From the NCBI GenBank assembly GCA_949316235.1, contig OX438748.1, positions 29,444,836 to 29,508,835 on the forward strand: a stretch of DNA of 64,000 nt, read 5' to 3'. The position numbers were made by a program, and so were the translations under genes. This document shows, piece after piece, positions 1-10,601 of the stretch. Source of the DNA: Oegoconia quadripuncta (lineage: Eukaryota; Arthropoda; Insecta; Lepidoptera; Autostichidae). The notes beneath the pieces were generated by a model. It did not search any database, was not told the origin of the DNA, and was given only the letters and a program-made list of their open reading frames with translations. How positions within the stretch are numbered: the first letter of the stretch is position 1; every line of letters begins with the position of its first letter.

Positions 1-325
1 TCTGAAGTTGCGGCTCGAATGTTTAAAAGTAAACACACGATTACTGTGATCTTTCATTCTCCGTCCGCTTTTCACGAAGTCCCGCGATTCACAGACAAGG
101 TTAATACAGATCAAGGGACTTCGTGGGTTACGAAGGCTTTATTGCTTCATTTCACGCTCCAAGAGACACGGTAATGACCTTGCCTGTTCCCAAAGTTCGC
201 AGGAGTTTTTTTCCATTCGTGTTAGTCATTCTTGGATTGAAGTTTTGCTTCCGGGCTTGGCAAAATGAAGAGGCATTAGAGAAAAGCAATTGTATTTTTT
301 AATTGAGATATGTTTCAAAATATCT
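1..325. other. No recognised feature
   Basis: Unique-looking AT-rich sequence. I see no coding signature, tandem repeat or similarity to other parts of the window. Confidence 0.5.
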
Positions 326-397
326 TTTTTTTATGCACAACAGGTTAACACTTGACCTGAATCTTATTTGAGGGACTGGCTTATCTCTGACAACCGG
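326..397 (-). mobile_element. SINE-A fragment (3' end, internally deleted)
   Basis: Reading the minus strand this is the poly-A/TGCAT terminus of SINE-A (reference copy 60346-60688) joined to the internal AGAGATAAG block. About 90 bp of the middle is missing, so it is an old deleted copy. Confidence 0.75.
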
Positions 398-550
398 CTT
401 TAAACTAATTCCAATAGATATTCAATCAATTGGGTTGTTGATTAAATGCTCACACCATATCAATTCCAGAAAAATAGACAATTGCTATTCGCGAATCTAT
501 TCATCAATATGAACGATTTCCCCTAAATTCACGTGAATCACAATTTTTGT

Positions 551-719
551 TGGTGAAGGAAAACATTGTGAGGAAACCTGCATGCCTGAGAAATAAAAAT
601 ACAAAGGCATGTGAAGTCCCCAACCCGCATTGTGCCAGCTTGGTGGACTACGGCCCATACTTCGAGAGAAGGCCTATATCCCTGTAGTGAGATGTTTACG
701 GGCCGATGATGATTATGAA
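551..719 (+). mobile_element. SINE-D, head missing
   Basis: Matches the body of the copies at 5804 and 51793: the CTGAGAAATAAAAAT block, the AAGGCATGTGAAGTCCCCAA block, the GGCCCATACT block and the TGTTTACGGG end followed by a GATGATGAT tail. The tRNA-like head is absent, as expected for a 5'-truncated SINE. Confidence 0.75.
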
Positions 720-894
720 CAATTTTTCGTCTGTCCATAAAAATTTAAGTGGCAATTGTATATCGCTTGCGTTTGATCGCTAAAGTTGGTACCACGCAAG
801 CACCTTAGAAAGAAGTAGGTAAGGATAAGGAGATACATGTCTAGTGGTAGACGTATCGTCTAGAAATACAATTCTTTTTGTTTTTTTTTAATTA

Positions 895-988
895 TCTCAC
901 ACACATGGTAAATGTTTCTAGCGGGATTCGAACCCGCAACCGTTAGTTTCGCCGATTGGATCACTATCCACTACACCAATCGATCGTC
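895..988 (-). mobile_element. SINE-C head (tRNA-like part only)
   Basis: The minus strand shows an A-box region (TTGGTGTAGTGGATAGTGA) and a B box (GGTTCGAATCC) about 35 nt apart, followed by TAAATGT-like sequence typical of SINE-C. There is no matched acceptor stem, so I call it a SINE head and not a tRNA gene. Confidence 0.7.
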
Positions 989-1637
989 AAGCGCCAATTA
1001 TCTAGAAAATAACATACGTGCTTGCATGGGGTTCTTACGGACCCCACTTTCATAATTTCAATGAAACTGCTTGCACTATAAAATTTGAGTTTTTTATTTA
1101 GGGATCTGTAAAATGAACCATATCATAAACATGTAGCTCCATAGAACTTAAAATTATTATTATTAAATAACGACACACGTTACAATTTACGAACTATATT
1201 TTTTGTAGACAATCAGCTCATAGCAAATGGTCCTACAAATTTCTGTGACTTCATTTTCACGTCTTTAGATCTTGGACAAAACATACATCTGCCTTTGTAA
1301 GTTGATGGAGGGGTTATCGTAGAAGAACCCCAGACTCACTCCATAGTCACATCAAAGCAAATCTAGGACAAGCTTCAATTGAATTATGAAGCAATGAGCA
1401 TTTGAGGAAGCTACTAGGCGCGTAGAGAAGATATTTACGAAATTCTAGGAATGACACAACGTTGAATGTGCACTGGGGTCCAAATGAACCCCGCGCGAGT
1501 AGTTAAGGTTTAACAATTTTCACAGAGCACGTTGACACTACTACGACGACCTATGAATACTTGGCAACTATTTTCCTGAACAACATTGCGAAGCGTGGTC
1601 GGAGTTCAGATTGTTTTCTTTATAAAAACTTAATATT
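989..1637. other. No recognised feature
   Basis: AT-rich intergenic sequence with no repeat-family match and no convincing reading frame. Confidence 0.5.
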
Positions 1638-1862
1638 AAATAATAATAAATAAATATTTCGGACATTTACACAAATCATCTAGTCCCAAACTAAGCAAAG
1701 TTTGTGCTATGGATACTGGATAATGGATAAACGTACATAATGCATCCATAACTAGGGAATAAATTTTCGTATTCATCATCAAATATTTACCCCTCGCGGT
1801 TTCGAACCCGCAACCGTTGCTTTCGCTGACAGAGTCACTTTCCGCTACACCAACCGGTCGTC
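1638..1862 (-). mobile_element. SINE-C, nearly full length
   Basis: Minus-strand element with tRNA-like head (B box GGTTCGAAACC, near 1795-1806), the CGAGTTATGGATG-like block (here degenerate), the CTTTGCTTAGTTTGGGAC block and an ATTTATTATT tail at the low-coordinate end. It agrees along its whole length with the copies at 22456, 45935 and 49913. RNA polymerase III promoter boxes are inferred from the tRNA head. Confidence 0.85.
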
Positions 1863-2468
1863 AAATTTGTTACGCCAATAAAAACTAATGGTTTATTATT
1901 AGAACAAAATTTGGAAAAAAGTAGTCCCGTCTCAGTGAGTTAGCTTCCGAAAGTCAGAATGTTCTCCATAGGTCCCATTTCGCTTCGTTCACGTTCAACC
2001 AAGATTTTTCGATTTTTCACTCCCCGAGATGCAATGCCGCCGTCATTCGCTACGTTACTGGTGTCACCGCTTTAAATCTCCCAACAGTAGCATTCCAGTT
2101 CAATTGCATTATATCAGAGTCTTCACATAAATTGCATCACAATTCAAACTCAACCCCGAAGACACGATCTATTCTCGGACATTCTACTGCGCTCCAGCAG
2201 GATTTCAGAATGGCATAATTTAATAATGTGTACTTGTAAGAATAGGGACAACTCATCCTGTTCCCGTTGGTTTAATGAAAGTGGACTAAAGGATCGTATT
2301 TCGCAAAAGTAATTGTATAAACCAGTGAAGGGCAGAAACGTGATTTTTGCGAAGTTTATAAAAATGTGGCGATTCCTCTCATGAAAAGTGATTAAAATCG
2401 CTGCATGGCTTATATCCATTAGTATAGACTGTTAATATATGTGTGTATATGTTCAGCACTATTACATT
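1863..2468. other. No recognised feature
   Basis: No similarity to other repeats in the window and no supported ORF. Confidence 0.45.
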
Positions 2469-2648
2469 TTTTTTATGATGACCACAATTTCACGTGATGG
2501 AAAGTGACGTTGTAGTTAAAGATGAAACACAAAAACCTAGTAGATGCCTATTCACCCTGCTCTTGTAGATCCCAAGGTTGTATAGGATTCAGGAAAGACT
2601 GACGCCGGAAGGGAGTTCCATGTCTTGGCTGTTCGCATACAATTCAAA
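2469..2648 (-). mobile_element. LINE-alpha 3' end
   Basis: The minus strand encodes the degenerate C-terminal motif TWNSLPASVFPES, then the 3' UTR (ACTTTCCATCACGTGAAATTG) and a short poly-A. It matches the longer copy at 13042-13365. It is a 5'-truncated non-LTR retrotransposon, diverged and not functional. Confidence 0.8.
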
Positions 2649-4313
2649 ATACTTACCAAAAGACTCGAAGAATGAATTTGGAGCAATGAACCTAACCTAG
2701 AATTACAAAATTTGTTACTCTATTTCGTATATATAAATTATCTACTAAAAACGATATCAAGATAAATATCATCGACCACTGGAAACTAGTTAGGTATCGG
2801 AAACGTCTATTGACGCAGCGTATAGTGACGATGGACAGTACTATAACGCGACGTGTACACTGGCTGAATGACAACATCGCTAACAAGGATCGGCTGAACA
2901 CATGTCGCCCCGACAGCTAGATAATCCTGTAAGGCTTAGTGTGTATTGAAAGCTATGAATTGAAAAAGTTTTGTGAACAAGAAATGGCAGAGGACAAGAA
3001 ACTAATATGACTCAAATTTGGTGATGGATTTATAAAAAGGACTAAGTTGAAAATCAGCGCTGGTACTTTACAACAGCTGGTATTTTACAACAGCTCAAAG
3101 CTGAACTTGGATCCTTTTATCCCAACTTCTGTTGCCTTTTGGAAACGTTTTTTAGGAAACTACTTACCTTACCCATAAAGATATCAGAAAAGATAAAGCA
3201 GTCTTTATTGTACTGCAGTTCATTCAGGTTTCCCCATACGTGGTCCACTAAAATGTTAATCCATTGTCATAGGTCAAAGGCGCTGACTTACTGCTGAATG
3301 GAATCCGTGTATGTATGATGCATTGTCCACCACAAAAATGATTTCTTTGAATGAATATTATGATTATTATCACATAGTCGATGTAAGTTTAAAATTTTAT
3401 TGGACCAAAACTTAGCCTCTCTAACAGCACTCTCTGTGGCATTAAGAAGGGCCTAAAATACGTAGATCACGCGGAGCAAAATAATAGGTGATCTATTAGT
3501 CTGCGGGGAGATGTCGCACTCGCATCGATCACTCCCACCATCGGAGAATCCCCATTTTCACAGATTTCCATGTAAAATCGTGTCCAGGAGGAAGAGACTC
3601 CACGAGCAGGAAAAACGACACAAGAAAGTGTCTCTGCTGCCACAGGCTGCAGCGAGCATCCGAAGCCACACTGGTTGACGCGAAAAGAAGAAGAAGATCC
3701 ACATTATCTATTCTGCGAAATGCAGTAAAATATACATTTTGCTATATTTTTAAGAAGACTAAGAGTACACAGCCAAAAACATCTGAAATAAAATGTCAAT
3801 CTTGAAAAATTCTTTTTGAGGCTTCCTTTAAAGAATTTCAGAATATTTACATAATAATATATGTGTAATAATGTATATTTCAATAAAGTGATCGCAGAGG
3901 AACGCAGGGTATTTTAGTTGTATCGGTTATCAGATTTCTCGCTTCGGTAAACACATTAATGAAGCTAGTAAGGATACTGAATAATTCTTCTTTTGAGTAG
4001 CAACTATCACAGAAGAATTCAGAAACGAGCGATTTTTTTATCGCATTCAGTATATTGCTGTCCTTATTCAATTTATTCGAATACATTTATACAAACACTT
4101 CGCAAAATTCGACCATAATTCCAAGTAAATAGAATTCCTATTGCAATAAATAACAGACTGACTATGAGACAGTCAATAACATAGTGATAAGTTGGTACTA
4201 CGATATATCCAATTCCCTTTGTAACAACAACAGTTGTGCATATAGAAGTGAAAATGAAACTAGATGCGGCAGCTCTTTACCAAATCGGTAAAACGCGGTA
4301 TTTTTACTATTTA
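2649..4313. other. Unclassified 1.7 kb
   Basis: No repeat shared with the rest of the window was found. 3550-3700 is more GC-rich and ends in GAAGAAGAAG, which could be an old retroelement piece, but I cannot assign it. A short CAACAGCTGGTATTTTA direct repeat lies near 3065-3100. Confidence 0.35.
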
Positions 4314-4524
4314 AACCGCCTCTGTAGCTCATTGTAAACACCATAGGGTTTACGAATCGGAAGTCACAAGTTCGACCAGCAGGGTACATGTTTAGTACTC
4401 TGTTTGGTTGATGGTAGGGCAGTTGTCAGAGATAAGATAGCCACAAGTATTTGGGTTTCCGGGTCAGTACGCTTCCACCTTCGGCCTCATCTTCACTTAA
4501 CATCAGGTGTTATTGAGGTCAAAA
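4314..4524 (+). mobile_element. SINE-A, internally deleted
   Basis: Head (AACCGCCTCTGTAGCTCA, degenerate B box) is joined directly to the TTGTCAGAGATAAGATAG block. The central segment containing GCCTGGCTAGCTACCACC is missing. The 3' LINE-like end (CTTCACTTAACATCAGGTG) is present. Confidence 0.85.
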
Positions 4525-4879
4525 ATAAAGCGACGACGGCCCGTGGTGTTACGTGTTCTGATCACATTTTCCCAATTCCCGAAGGAACATAGTTGGACTG
4601 TGTATTAACAGATCAGTCTGTCAGTCGTTCAGTTTCTCCACTCACCTACAAGAAAGAGAAGAATTTATTTCCACAAGTACTACATAATATATTTACTTAA
4701 AATTAATACAATGCGCAAGAGTGAAAAAGGGTTACAACGTTACCACTGGGCGGGGCGCTGTTTTTCAGACAGAATCCAACATTCAGCTAATGGGCCCGAT
4801 GCCAGTGTACTAATACGTAATATAATTAAGAATAATAATTAGAATAATTGATTGGGCACATACATAAATACACACAATA

Positions 4880-4958
4880 CAAAATTGCGATGATAGCTAC
4901 TGCAGTTGCAAACTGTAGCGTAGCTATGAACGAACCCCTCCAAAGCGACAGCACCGTT
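4880..4958 (+). repeat. Dispersed repeat Z, copy 1
   Basis: About 78 bp similar to the reverse complement of 41683-41762. Shared blocks include ACAAAATTGCGA, AGTTGCAAACTGTA, TAGCTAT and CCTCCAAAGCGACAGC. Origin unknown; possibly a MITE fragment. Confidence 0.6.
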
Positions 4959-4988
4959 ACAAAAAGTGTATTATCAATACAATATCAA

Positions 4989-5270
4989 CGACCCGTTTGG
5001 TGTAGTGGTTAGCAACTCTGACCACTATACCAAAAGGTTGCGGGTTCGAATCCCGCTAGGGGCATCATGTTTGTGTGATGAATACGGACATAATGTGTAC
5101 CCGAGTTATGGATGTTTTCATTTTTAATAAGTATTTATTTACAAAAAAAATGTATTTGTGTAATATATCAACCATCTGGTATCCACAACACAAGCCTATA
5201 GTTGCCTACTGTGGAACTAGATGGCGCTGTGTGTATGTCTAAATATATTTATTATTATTATTATTATTTA
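4989..5270 (+). mobile_element. SINE-B, full length
   Basis: Starts with CGACCCGTTTGGTGTAG (A box), B box GGTTCGAATCCC near 5042, then CCGAGTTATGGATGTTTTC, the ATCAACCATCTGGTATCCAC block and GGAACTAGATGGCGCTGTG. It ends in an (ATT)n tail. Same structure as copies at 33568 (minus), 38089 and 48785. The head is tRNA-derived but has no paired acceptor stem. Confidence 0.9.
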
Positions 5271-5310
5271 TAAATTGTTCTTCATCTCTTTTTCTTCCGA
5301 AAAAGGTGAA

Positions 5311-5347
<37 letters not shown>

Positions 5348-5803
5348 CACAGAGTAGAATTTAAGTCGTGTAATTCCTGTTTATTGATAACTCCACACCT
5401 AATTACGAACAAATTTCCACGGAACTATAGCCGAATTAGAATTCGAAGGTGTTCGTAATCAAGAGTGGCATCATAATGGCAATCACACGAATTCAATTCA
5501 CCCTGTATACCCTGTGTACCTACAAAATAAAGATTTTTTGATTATTGACTATTGCACTTTATTAAATTGCAACCCGGCCCATGTTGAAAGGAAATGTAAA
5601 CTGAATTTTAATTATAAGTTACAGACAGTGAATATTTGTTTTAATTATGAGTGTATGGTTTCTGCAATCGGACATTTGTGAATATTTAAGGCCGAAAAGT
5701 TTTATACATTTCCTTTTTGAAATAACTTTGTTTTCACTAGGCAAATCATTTGAAATTTTTCAATATTAATCACGTACATTTATGAAACAACACTTCAACT
5801 AAA
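5271..5803. other. Microsatellite and unclassified sequence
   Basis: Contains a second (ATT)n run at about 5313-5342, then unclassified sequence. A TGTGTACCTACAAAATAAAG stretch near 5515 resembles the 3' end of a LINE but is too short to assign. Confidence 0.4.
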
Positions 5804-6077
5804 AGAGCATCGGTGTTTCAGCGGTTAAGACACGGTCTCCCAATTTAGTACCAATGAGTTTTTAAATTTAATTTAATTACTTATGTACATTTATCAGACT
5901 GCTCTTAAACGGTGATGGAAAACATCGTGCATGCCTGAGAAATAAAAATTCAAAGGCATGTGAAGTCCCCAACCCGCACTGGGCCAGTGTGGTGAACTAT
6001 GGCCCATACTCCTTCATATACGAGGTAAGGCGTAAATCCCTGCAGTGGGATGTTTACGGGCTGATGATGATGATGAA
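5804..6077 (+). mobile_element. SINE-D, nearly full length
   Basis: Begins with a degenerate tRNA-like head (GGTGTTTCAGCGGTTAAGACACGG region) whose B box has decayed. Then come the ACATTTATCAGACTGCTCTT block, AAGGCATGTGAAGTCCCC, the GGCCAGTGTGGTGAACTATG block and a 3' end TGCAGTGGGATGTTTACGGG with a (GATGAT)n tail. The 3' end resembles the RTE LINE 3' end at 16590. Confidence 0.85.
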
Positions 6078-6464
6078 ATAGAAACGTGAAAATATTTCAG
6101 GCTTCCAATTCTCGCAGAAGAAATTGGTAGTGAGCGGAGCTAGTCTAGTTTATCAGATATGTGGGATAGGGAATTCAGCGTTCCTATTCAACGATAAAAC
6201 AATAGGTGCCATCCAATAGATTCTGATCGAAAAACTGCAGTCGCTAAGAACAAACGTGTAAAGGAAATGCAGGCAATCCGTATCAAAGCCTTTCTATTTA
6301 CCCCACAGCGTGCATTAGATGCAATATGCGGAAAATAGGAACGGAAACTAAGCTAAGTTTAGCTAGCTAAACTGCTGCATAAAAGCAGTGGGAAAAAGTT
6401 GGAGCTGTGTGTAGGTATGTAGGTAAAATTGTAATGCTATATTATCTGCAATTGCAAGCAGTCA
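6078..6464. other. No recognised feature
   Basis: Unclassified AT-rich sequence between a SINE-D and a LINE-delta fragment. Confidence 0.4.
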
Positions 6465-6877
6465 AAATCAAAATCAAAAGTGTTTTATTTCGTAAGTTAT
6501 AAGAATAACATTTGAAATCGTCATGACATACAGTTATCGCTCATTCACTAGGCAGTATCCCCAGAGAAGAACGAGCAAGAAAGTCAGGGGTTGCTCTTTT
6601 TAAATAAGTCAATACAAATACATTTTGGAATAATTGTTTAATTTATGATTCGACAAAGAAAAATAAGAATAGAATATACTGGATATTGCCGAGCGGTTCG
6701 TGTCCACGCATTCTTATCATCCAGATAGTCAGAAATTTTATAATAGCCTTTGGCACATAGTTTCTGTTTAATGGTTGTTTTAAAGCTATGTAAAGGCAAA
6801 TTTTGAATGTCTACCGGAACCTTGATGATACTTACCACGCATATTACAAACTCTGGACGAACACGCCAGGTTGACAT
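6465..6877 (-). pseudogene. LINE-delta (CR1-like) C-terminus and 3' UTR
   Basis: On the minus strand a short frame (6877 to 6638) carries KVPVDIQNLPLHSFKTTI followed by KGYYKISDYLDDKNAW, the C-terminal end of a CR1-type non-LTR retrotransposon protein. The 3' UTR continues to a TTTTGATTTTGATT-type tail at 6465-6477. The same C-terminus and UTR occur at 31840, 43510 and 55245. It is 5'-truncated with an upstream frame disruption; not functional. Confidence 0.85.
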
Positions 6878-6884
6878 ATTCCAA

Positions 6885-7100
6885 TACGTTAATCAAAGCA
6901 GCAACCATCTAGGCACCCTTGCAAGGACATTCAGGAGTCACTGTTGTCTAAGCAAACACATGCTCAACATGACGGTCCGGAACACAAGGAATTTCGGGAG
7001 GGATTCGATCTTCAAAACACCTACTTCCATGTTCACATTTCGTACACAATATAATAGCATAAACCATCGACAGTCAGGCATAATTAATGTAAAGCTCCCA
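6885..7100 (+). pseudogene. LINE-epsilon fragment
   Basis: The plus strand encodes HCCLSKHMLNM, matching GHCCLSKHMLNIG of the RNase H LINE at 20131-20754. The nucleotide block AAGCAAACACATGCTCAACA is nearly identical. Similarity fades after about 7010, so only a short decayed piece is left. It abuts the LINE-delta remnant, which lies on the opposite strand. Confidence 0.65.
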
Positions 7101-7297
7101 ATCATTTTCATTGCGCGATCCGCCAGCCCATAATAGAGTGGTTATTGGAACCTCCCAATTCAACTCCGAATGGTAAATTTAAGTTTGACAGCGTTCAAAG
7201 ATATCGTCAAAGTTATGTTCTAGTTGCAAGTTATTCTTTTTTTTCGTTTTGTAGTTTAGCCAATTAGTATAAGCATTACCTGAGAAACTTAATGGCG

Positions 7298-7298
7298 G

Positions 7299-7352
<54 letters not shown>
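7298..7352. repeat. (TA)n microsatellite
   Basis: Uninterrupted alternating TA of roughly 50 bp. Prone to slippage and to cruciform formation. Confidence 0.95.
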
Positions 7353-7355
<3 letters not shown>

Positions 7356-7384
7356 ATATTTTTGTTCCGTTTGGGGTGAAAATT

Positions 7385-7515
7385 AATTGTCTTTTTCTAG
7401 AGATATCTGAACATCAGGTCGAAGTTTCAAATGACCGGAAGGTTGGCCTCTATTTCGCTCAGATATCTAGTCTCGCTGTTCAAAGAAGAAGCGCACTTAG
7501 CCCCTTACGTACTTA
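7385..7515 (+). pseudogene. RPDG-family retroelement tail, fragment 1
   Basis: Translation gives EISEHQVEVSNDRKVGLYF and then SLAVQRRSALSPL. This matches the end of the domain whose start is visible at 29276-29569 minus (RPDG...WDAT) and whose end there reads VSLAIQPGNAV. Only the last ~45 codons remain. Family assignment rests on comparison of four copies within the window. Confidence 0.55.
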
Positions 7516-7639
7516 CCCTCCGATTCAGCAAAATCTGGGACAAATTGGGCACATGGTGGATTAGGGCACATTCACTTTCCCAGGAAGAAGAGGCTATGCC
7601 ACAACAGTGGGGACGTGTAACGCCGTTCATGATCATGTT

Positions 7640-8149
7640 GAGTGGTTGAAGTCGGTTTTACTTTTGATTAGCATTATAATATTATATTAAAGTTGTATGT
7701 GAAAGGAGTCACCACACGATAAACTAGAATTTTTTCAAATAAGCCCTTGCTAAAATTGCCAGGGTTGGCTCACGACCACTTACCATTAGTTAGGTCTGTC
7801 AGAGACGGAGTCAGTACAAGAAATATAAAATACAAAGTAGTTTATTTTGCATCGCTAAAGTCACACAAGTTGAAAATACATGGTGATACTTCCAACGTCT
7901 AAATTAGGTGAAATTATTTTACCTATATTTTACACAGCGTTTTGTCACAGCGTAGGCAGAATGATAAAATTTGCTATTAATTAAGAAATATACAACTACA
8001 AATAGCGCGCAAGCAATCTACGCAACTGTTTAGAATATTTTTCTGTTCACATAGTATAAATCTACTGTCATGACAATGCATTTCGAGGAAAGCTGACAAT
8101 TTGCTAGTACAGACACTGCCTCTCTGTATTCCAATAAGGATACACTTTT
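7640..8149. other. No recognised feature
   Basis: Unclassified AT-rich sequence preceding a MITE. Confidence 0.4.
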
Positions 8150-8783
8150 AACTTCCTATAATTTTAAAGGCCGTGATTTTGTTCATATGGATAGAATACC
8201 TGTCAGTGATAGAATAAAAAAAAATCTAACAAATCGGAACCTTTCTTAATATCTTAATATCTTTATTGTACACAAAATCGTTACAGAAATATGCATTGTA
8301 TATAAAATGTACAAAGGCGAGCTTAACTCCGATAGAGTTTTCTACCAGCAAACCTTAGAGATACATAGTGTTTATTAGATCCTTTTTTTAGTTATAATAT
8401 ATATATTCAGTAATAAAACATAGATTATATGATTAAAATGACCACTGCGAATTACATTGCGTCGGAGAATATACTTAGAACCCCTGTAACTATTTTCAAA
8501 AAAATCGAGCAATAAGTTATTTACAATTATGAAAAATTTCACCGAGGGCAATTATCACGATTCAATAAACTATTTTTAGAAAATAGTTTTAGAACATCTT
8601 AGCATCTTCTACAACGCAATGAAGTGCACAGTGGTAACTTTAATTTAATATTGTAGCTTTTATAACAAAACACCTACACTATTCCTAAAGCAAACTCCTG
8701 ATCCGTTAGAAAATTTTTTTTACAATATCACTGATAGATATTCTATGTACAAAAAATCAGGGCCTTTAAGATTATATGAAGTT
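8150..8783. mobile_element. Long-TIR MITE interrupted by a LINE end
   Basis: 8150-8230 and 8705-8783 are inverted repeats of about 80 bp (shared words AACTTC, ATAAT(T/C)TTAAAGGCC, ATCAGTGATA). They define a non-autonomous DNA element of about 634 bp. A LINE-gamma 3' end sits inside it at 8245-8360. No transposase frame is visible and the target duplication is unclear. Confidence 0.75.
8245..8360 (-). mobile_element. LINE-gamma-type 3' UTR fragment
   Basis: On the minus strand the sequence ends ...CGCCTTTGTACATTTT...TGTACAATAAAGATATTAA, the 3' end found on related LINEs here (15540-15664). It is nested in the MITE at 8150-8783 and is therefore younger than it. Confidence 0.6.
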
Positions 8784-8789
8784 ACACCC

Positions 8790-9674
8790 CTAAATATGCA
8801 TATCTTGACTGGACTTCTGCCTGTGTGTTAAGAATTATCGAAACACGGAAAAAAATATATAATGACGATATCCTGGCTGGATAATAAGCAAGCAATTTCT
8901 AATGCTTCATAATCATCAAATGTGTCGGTTTTGTTCACTACGCTTCTATAATTCATGCACAATTTAAGTGATAGTTACCATAGCAAATACAGAAATAACT
9001 ATTTAAATTTAAAAACCAAAAACCCGCCAGCACAATGACTTCTAATTTTGTATTTTACGGGCGCTATGATGGATTTTTCCCATAACATTTTTGCTATGCC
9101 ACTCTAGGGATCAAAATGAATCGAACGACACTTTGCACTTCTAAATGGGTCAAACCGTTTTGGCTATAAGAGGTATTATAGAAATCTACATACATACTTA
9201 CATACACTCGAAAAAACTTGGCAGACGGGTAAAAAACAAATTGATAGAACTGGAACAAATATATAAAGAAGATCTGCTTACTTCACACTGAAGTTTTACA
9301 AGCTATTGGTCTGTGAGGTTGGATGTTGATCTCAATTAAAGCCGGTCCAGGGTTACGAATATTCTGCCTTTATTAACACGAATCAATACATTATATTAAG
9401 AGCTCTACCTACACACACATACATATATAACATACTTAGTATACACTCTACAGGTCCTAAGACCACTAGTCTAGGCCTGGGCTGAGTTCTGACTCAGCTT
9501 ATGAATTGTGGATTCTCTTGGTCTTAATTTTGGTGGGTAAATAGGCTAAGGCTATTTGTAAAGTATTTCTTTATATAAAATCTATTAAGTACTATATCTA
9601 GCTCGTAAAATTGTTATCTAGAATATTCATATAATGCATGTACATAAAAATTTTCCCTAATGCCACCGATAAGT
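8790..9674. other. Mostly unclassified; contains repeat W at 9110
   Basis: Apart from repeat W (listed separately), no family match or reading frame was found. Confidence 0.4.
9110..9237 (+). repeat. Dispersed repeat W, copy 1
   Basis: Similar to 12725-12878 and to the reverse complement of 25118-25250: a GAATC(G/T)AACGA block, GAAATCTACAT(A/G)CATA, then ACTCGAAAAA leading to a CGGGT/CGGTC end. I recognise it as a dispersed repeat in moths but cannot name the class. Confidence 0.55.
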
Positions 9675-10006
9675 AACCGCCTATGTGGCTCAATGTAAAC
9701 AACATTGGGTTTACGATTAGGAGGTCGCTGGTTCGATCCCCAGCGGGGACTTGTTTAAGCACTCGGTTTGGTTGGTGGTAGAGCATTTTAAATGTCCGCC
9801 TGGCTAGCTACTACCATCGTATATAAATCTGCCGCCAAGCAGCAATGTTAATAGCATTGTTGTATTCCGGTTGTCAGAGATAAGATAGCCAGTCCCCCAA
9901 ATATGTTGGGGTTTCCGGGTCAGTACGCTTCCACCTTCGACCTCATCTTCACTTAACATCAGGTGTGATTGAGGTTAAGTACGAACCCGTCGTGCATAAA
10001 AAAAAA
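9675..10006 (+). mobile_element. SINE-A, full length
   Basis: Complete copy from AACCGCCTATGTGGCTCA through B box GGTTCGATCCCC, CCGCCTGGCTAGCTA, the AGAGATAAGATAGCC block, GGGTTTCCGGGTCAG and CTTCACTTAACATCAGGTG to TCGTGCAT plus poly-A. Close to the reference copy at 60346. Confidence 0.92.
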
Positions 10007-10590
10007 GTGCTTAAAGTTGACAAATCCCGCTGCTCGATACTGGGTATGTTACTCAAGTTCTGTCACCGACGTACTTCACAAAGTATTATTGTGCTCTTAC
10101 CACTGAAAGGGCACAATAATTCCAAATGCCCCTCTGTGCATATCCCACACCGCAACAATTAAGTGGATGCAGAAAAACAACCAGTTGAAATACGTGAGAA
10201 ATTACTCTGAGTCTCTGAAACCCTTTATTTAACACTTGCTATCTCGTTTTATTTTACACTGGATTGCCTACAAGAATAAATTATTTACTTTTAGTTGTGA
10301 AAAAGTACTCCTTTTAAACCTAGACTTTTTTATATTATTAAGACTTCCATGAGTACTTTAATACCAATGTTTTTCGCCATTATCGCAATGCTATTCTATA
10401 TCCTCACCACAACAAGCGCTGTAGACATTCCACTTGATTTGATAACAAACACTGACATAGTCCTGTACATTATTTCGTTGTGTCAATCAAATTAAAATAT
10501 ACTTTATTGCATACAATAAGTCAACAATAAGAGAATAACAATTTAATTATTTCTCATAATAACATTTCTCATCTGCATCTTTATTATACT
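10007..10590. other. Unclassified; possible LINE tail
   Basis: The plus strand has TACTTTATTGCATACAATAAG near 10500, which on the minus strand resembles a LINE 3' end (CAATAAAGTA). The rest is unassigned. Confidence 0.35.
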
Positions 10591-10601
10591 TAGCTATTAA
10601 A

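Noticed and set aside
895..988. tRNA gene on the minus strand
   Set aside because: A and B boxes are present, but the acceptor arms do not pair and the same head recurs with SINE bodies at eight other places.
4989..5065. tRNA gene at the SINE-B head
   Set aside because: The acceptor stem does not pair and the sequence continues into a repeated SINE body.
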